A stretch of 64,000 nucleotides of DNA. Source: Tetracentron sinense. Lineage: Eukaryota > Streptophyta > Magnoliopsida > Trochodendrales > Trochodendraceae. The translations under genes were made by a program, and so were the position numbers. The stretch is taken from assembly GCA_015143295.1 (NCBI GenBank), contig CM026570.1, positions 3,248,047 to 3,312,046 on the forward strand, written 5' to 3'. How positions within the stretch are numbered: the stretch's first letter is position 1; every line of letters begins with the position of its first letter. Of the stretch, positions 60,454-64,000 are shown one piece after another. The notes beneath the pieces are model-generated. The model searched no databases and had not been told where the DNA came from. It saw only the letters and a program-made list of their open reading frames with translations.

Positions 60454-61201
60454 AGCAGCACTCCTCTATAACTGATCCCATTTTATTGTATTTTATGTAC
60501 AATATATTCTTCTCTGCCTCATTTATAGGCTCATTGTGTGCAAAATATGTTATTTACATAGAAGTTGCCATTTTTTTTTTTGCCAGTGCCGGTGATTCCA
60601 TGGTTCTTTGGACTTGGTAGGTATTGTTTTTAATATTAAAAGGTTAAAAATAAAGTAAAATGGCCAAGCTGCCTATGGGAGAGGGACGGCAGCTGGAGGT
60701 GGTGAGAATTGCCTGAGGTGGAGAGAAGGCAGTGATCCCAGGTTTGTCATTCCGACTTCTTACATGAGAGGGAAATTGGAAACTGAAGAAGTTGATGAGT
60801 TTCTTTCTAGAACTACTTCATAAGAATGCATTCTGTGCATCGTAATGGTTTTTTGTTCATTTCTCAGTCCAAAGTTCTGAACAGAAAATCGCTTTCTTTA
60901 TAGACGGAACTGCAGTTTTATTGAAGGCAGAGAAAGTGAGAATACTGTCAATTGAGAGTCTAGGCTTTCTTTTGCGTAGAGAGGACCTTTTGATCAAGCC
61001 AATCGAGAATACTGTCAATTGAGAATACTGTCAAATAATGTCTTGCAGATGGGATAGCTTCTGGGGCTAGCAACGTTCGTGCCTGACTTGGACAGCCCAT
61101 AATCAAAAACTTTGACTGGACCAGTTTTGGACCCAAACCCAATGGTATGGATTGGGTTTGGGCTTCAAATAGGTTCAAGCCTGCATTGGACGGGTCAGGA
61201 G
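60454..61201. other. 3' flank of the GH9 gene
   Basis: Contains the likely 3' UTR and polyadenylation region of the endoglucanase (TATTTTATGTACAATATAT near 60490). No other gene evident. Confidence 0.35.
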
Positions 61202-61797
61202 TAGGGGTGATATCGAGCCGTGCCGAGTAGTGGTGTGTTCAAGTTTGTTCGTTTATTAAATGTGCTCAAATCATGCTCAAGCTTGACTCGTTTATTAAAT
61301 AAACGAGCTCGAGCTTTACTAACCGAACTCGAGCTTTACTAACCAAACTCGAGCCGAGCTTGAGTAGCTAACGAGCAACTTGGTTTATTGGATGTAGCAA
61401 TTTATATTAGGTAAAAAATTCACTTTATTATCATAGGCAAAGAAATCACAGTGTTAACTAAAATTTTAGTATAAGATTATAATTATATAAATGGTATTCT
61501 TATCATATATAATACATTATATACTATTAATCTTTACTATATATAATACATATACTTATTTTTAATATTAATCAAATAAATATATTTTAAATATTTTAGT
61601 ATGTTAATATGTATATATAATCGAGCCGAGCTTTTAACGAGCCTAGTAAGGGTGTGTTCAAACTTAGCTCGTTAACTAAACGAGCTCGAAAATCATGTTT
61701 AAGTTTGGCTTGTTTACTAAATAAATGAACGAGATGGAGCTTTTAATGAGTCGAGCTCAAGTAGTTCACAAGAATTTTGGTTCGTTAACCACCCCTA
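61202..61797. mobile_element. hAT-type MITE
   Basis: Ends TAGGGGTGATATCGAG and GTTAACCACCCCTA are inverted repeats. Flanks GTCAGGAG (61194-61201) and GTCAAGAG (61798-61805) form an 8-bp duplication with one mismatch. Interior holds many GAGCTCGAG motifs. Confidence 0.75.
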
Positions 61798-62000
61798 GTC
61801 AAGAGGCTGTTGAACTTGTGATGCAACTTGGGCTGGCTCAGCCCAATCCAACCCAACCAGATTTTGGGTTGGGCTTGGATAGAGGCATTGGATAATCCAA
61901 TCCAACCTGAGCCCCACCATGAGTACTGATCTAGGATTTCTGGAAGTGGGGTGATGGTGTGTGTGTACCTAATCTGCTAATCATTTACTATTATATGTAA

Positions 62001-62421
62001 CTAGCGGGTGGCACGTGCGAGGCACGTGAGAGCGCGGGGAAGGAGTTAACCACAATTAATAAGAGTTAAAAGGGACATGTGTTAATCCACGGGTGCGATT
62101 GAACTCACTAGTGACACATGCGATGCACGTGAGAGCGAGGGGAAGGAGTTAACCATAGTTAATAGGAGTTAAAAGGGACACGTGTTAACCTGTGGGTTGT
62201 GATTGAATTCTCCCCAAGTTCAATCGCGATTGGCTGTGATTCTAAATAGATAGATGAGCAAGGGTTAGTTTGGGAATTAAAGTAAAATATTAAATCAAAG
62301 GCAAGGAATAGTTTGGGAATTAAAGTAAAACATTAAATCAACGTTTTATTTTTATATAAGGGTAGTTTAGGAATTTCAGAAAAATCATTTACGGATGCCT
62401 CTCCCATTATAATAGTAAAGA
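62001..62421 (-). mobile_element. Non-autonomous Helitron
   Basis: On the minus strand: 5' end A|TCTTTACTATTATAATGGG, 3' end with a hairpin then CCACCCGCTAG|T. A second, internal hairpin-CACTAG terminus lies about 100 bp before the end. Near the 5' end, GTTTGGGAATTAAAGTAAAA is repeated. Confidence 0.82.
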
Positions 62422-62957
62422 TAATCTGATATTTCTATTTGGAATTGATAATATGCAAAAGATAACAGATAAGGAAAACGCCATAGCTGATTCCTAAGGA
62501 GTCTTTTCATTTGGGAATTGAAGATAGGATCATCACAACTTTAGGATGCAGGCAGCTGTGTGAATTGAAACATTTCAGATCAGAGAAGATTATGCAACAA
62601 TTGGAATCAGAAGAGACCAACAAGCCTACCATGCTTTTTCCTAAAGAGGTGATTCTTTGTTTCTTTTTTTTTTTTTTATCATCTCTATCACACGAGTCAA
62701 GACGTCGATTTGGACTATCATGAACAGGGTGGTCCCGCCGTCTGTAATGGCTGTCACTTACACTGATCTCTTAGCCACAACCACGAAGACGCCATAGCTT
62801 TTTCCTAAAGTGGTGGCCCTCCTTGGTACTAGTCATGCGACCCCAACCAGTCCTGCCTCATGGCTCACATTAGCCACGTCCGTTGTCTTGTCGAGGATCC
62901 ATGCCACTTTATGTGGTAAATGCAACTATGAATCACGTTCTAGTTTACATTTTTAGA

Positions 62958-63115
62958 ACTTTTTTTTTTTTTTTTTTTGGGTTCAAGATATATGTTTAGG
63001 CCGTAAGGCCGGTTAGGAGTTAGTATCTGTTAGTTAGTGGCCGTGGAGAGTATATACAAACTCTCACCCTCTCAGGAATGAACCCAGTACCTCCCGCAAA
63101 GCAGGTGATACACTA
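62958..63115 (-). repeat. SINE family A, copy 4
   Basis: On the minus strand: GGGTTCATTCCTGAGAGGGT (B box), AACAGATACTAACTCCTAAC, TTACGGCCTAAAC, then an A tail of about 20. The order matches the plus-strand copies. Confidence 0.7.
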
Positions 63116-63340
63116 GTGTGTATTTCTAAAACATTCTCACATGCGTCAAAACAAACGCGTGAGTAGTCGCCGTTAAAATTCAACCTTCACTTTATAGAGT
63201 TGAGCAAATCCTTTTTTCTCGGTGCACTAGTCGGGCAAGTCTAAACCCAAATCATTTGTTACTTTCGATATTATAAAAAAGAGAGTGCTACACCAACTCG
63301 CCAGTAAACCTTGTCTTAGGGTTGTCAATATGGCCCTCCA

Positions 63341-63641
63341 TATTCCCTTGTCTTTGCCATCAGTCATTGCCTTGTGGTATGATTAAGTTTACCAAAAAAA
63401 CCAGAACACCTTTAGGGTGAGAGTTTAGTCCCACATCGGGTATCTACCCGAGCATGTTGTCCCATATAAGTTCCTTGGCGCCTCAAACGGTTGGTACCTG
63501 TTTTGAGGAGCTCTAGGGTGAAGCTTACATGGGCTGCATGTGTGTGGTGTGTGTGTGTTTGCTTGGGTGGTGTGAGTATTCCCTTGTCTTTGCCTTCAGT
63601 CATTGCCTTGTGGTATGATTGAGTTTACTAAAAAAAAAAAA
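63341..63641. repeat. Direct repeat pair of about 60 bp
   Basis: TATTCCCTTGTCTTTGCC and following CAGTCATTGCCTTGTGG occurs at 63341-63400 and again at 63577-63641, ending in A runs. Between the copies lies the snRNA-promoter-like motif. Confidence 0.8.
63428..63469 (+). promoter_or_regulatory. snRNA-type promoter-like motif (USE + TATA)
   Basis: GTCCCACATCG (63428-63438) is the upstream sequence element of plant U-snRNA genes. A TATAA follows at 63465 after a 26-bp gap, nearer to the Pol III spacing (U3/U6) than to the roughly 10 bp longer Pol II spacing. No recognisable U6, U3 or 7SL sequence follows, so it may be a repeat-borne or orphan promoter. Confidence 0.45.
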
Positions 63642-63669
63642 ATTATGGCCCTCCATGATTGTACCCTGC

Positions 63670-63870
63670 GCTCAAGCCTTTTTTTAAAAAGAAATTTTTT
63701 TTAATAAACATGGATATCGTGAGCCTTAAAGACTCATAATAGTCCCACGTGCTTCATAGGGAATACCCTCACCTCATACAACTGATATTGAGAGAAGCCC
63801 AAGAATCGACCTTGAGACCTTTGGGTTTACGGTTCGTCCTTCGGCCACAAGGCTACAACCCCGGGGGTTA
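63670..63870 (-). repeat. Possible tRNA-derived SINE relic
   Basis: On the minus strand GTAGCCTTGTGGCCGAAGG and GGTCTCAAGGTCGATTC are in A-box and B-box order. The tail is unclear. Confidence 0.4.
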
Positions 63871-64000
63871 CTACAAGTCTTGTTGGCTCCAAAAATTTTA
63901 GGCCAAACTTGATAAGCATCCTCTACAGCCCAGCTTGACCCTCATGCACTATACACAGCCCAGCTTGGCCCTCATGCACTATACATAATTATTAGTCTCA

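Overview
This is nuclear DNA from a flowering plant. It is AT-rich, the genes are split by GT-AG introns, neighbouring genes lie kilobases apart, and the space between and inside them is filled with small non-autonomous transposons. An XIP-class aquaporin, a subfamily reported as missing from Brassicaceae and monocots, points to a non-Brassicaceae dicot or an early-diverging eudicot. I cannot name the species. No bacterial or organellar segment and no CRISPR array was seen.

Layout. 1-60: probable last codons of an upstream gene. 1567-4672 (+): two-exon XIP aquaporin. 8268-10539 (-): three-exon C2H2 zinc-finger protein with a PARP-like C-terminal region. 13.0-14.8 kb: tandem duplication of a promoter-like unit of about 0.9 kb. 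17-24 kb: repeat-rich, with SINEs, hAT-type MITEs and a Helitron. 24725-28600 (-): six-exon ALKBH9-type RNA demethylase with a LINE relic in an intron. 28.8-32.4 kb: Helitrons and a foldback MITE. 32.6-39.3 kb (+): E2FC-like pseudogene with intact intron structure but three in-frame stops. 41331-41831 (+): intronless plastid membrane protein of the RIQ1/DUF1118 type. 45117-51334 (-): RanBP2-type zinc-finger gene with a one-base frameshift and a lost zinc ligand. 55126-60453 (+): six-exon GH9 endoglucanase with an N-terminal membrane anchor. 61-64 kb: hAT MITE, Helitron, SINE and an snRNA-promoter-like repeat.

The genes do not form one pathway. They look like ordinary, independently acting plant housekeeping and regulatory genes. 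The more unusual content is the mobile DNA. It includes a Helitron family with 5' end TCTTTACTATTATAA and a 3' hairpin followed by CTAG, one copy of which carries five serial 3' ends and is interrupted by a hAT-type MITE seven bases inside its 5' end. It also includes several hAT-type MITEs with 8-bp target-site duplications, nested MITEs, and at least two tRNA-derived SINE families. I found no convincing new multi-gene biological system. Exon boundaries were set by eye from splice signals and reading-frame continuity. Gene names rest on remembered family motifs, not on a database search.
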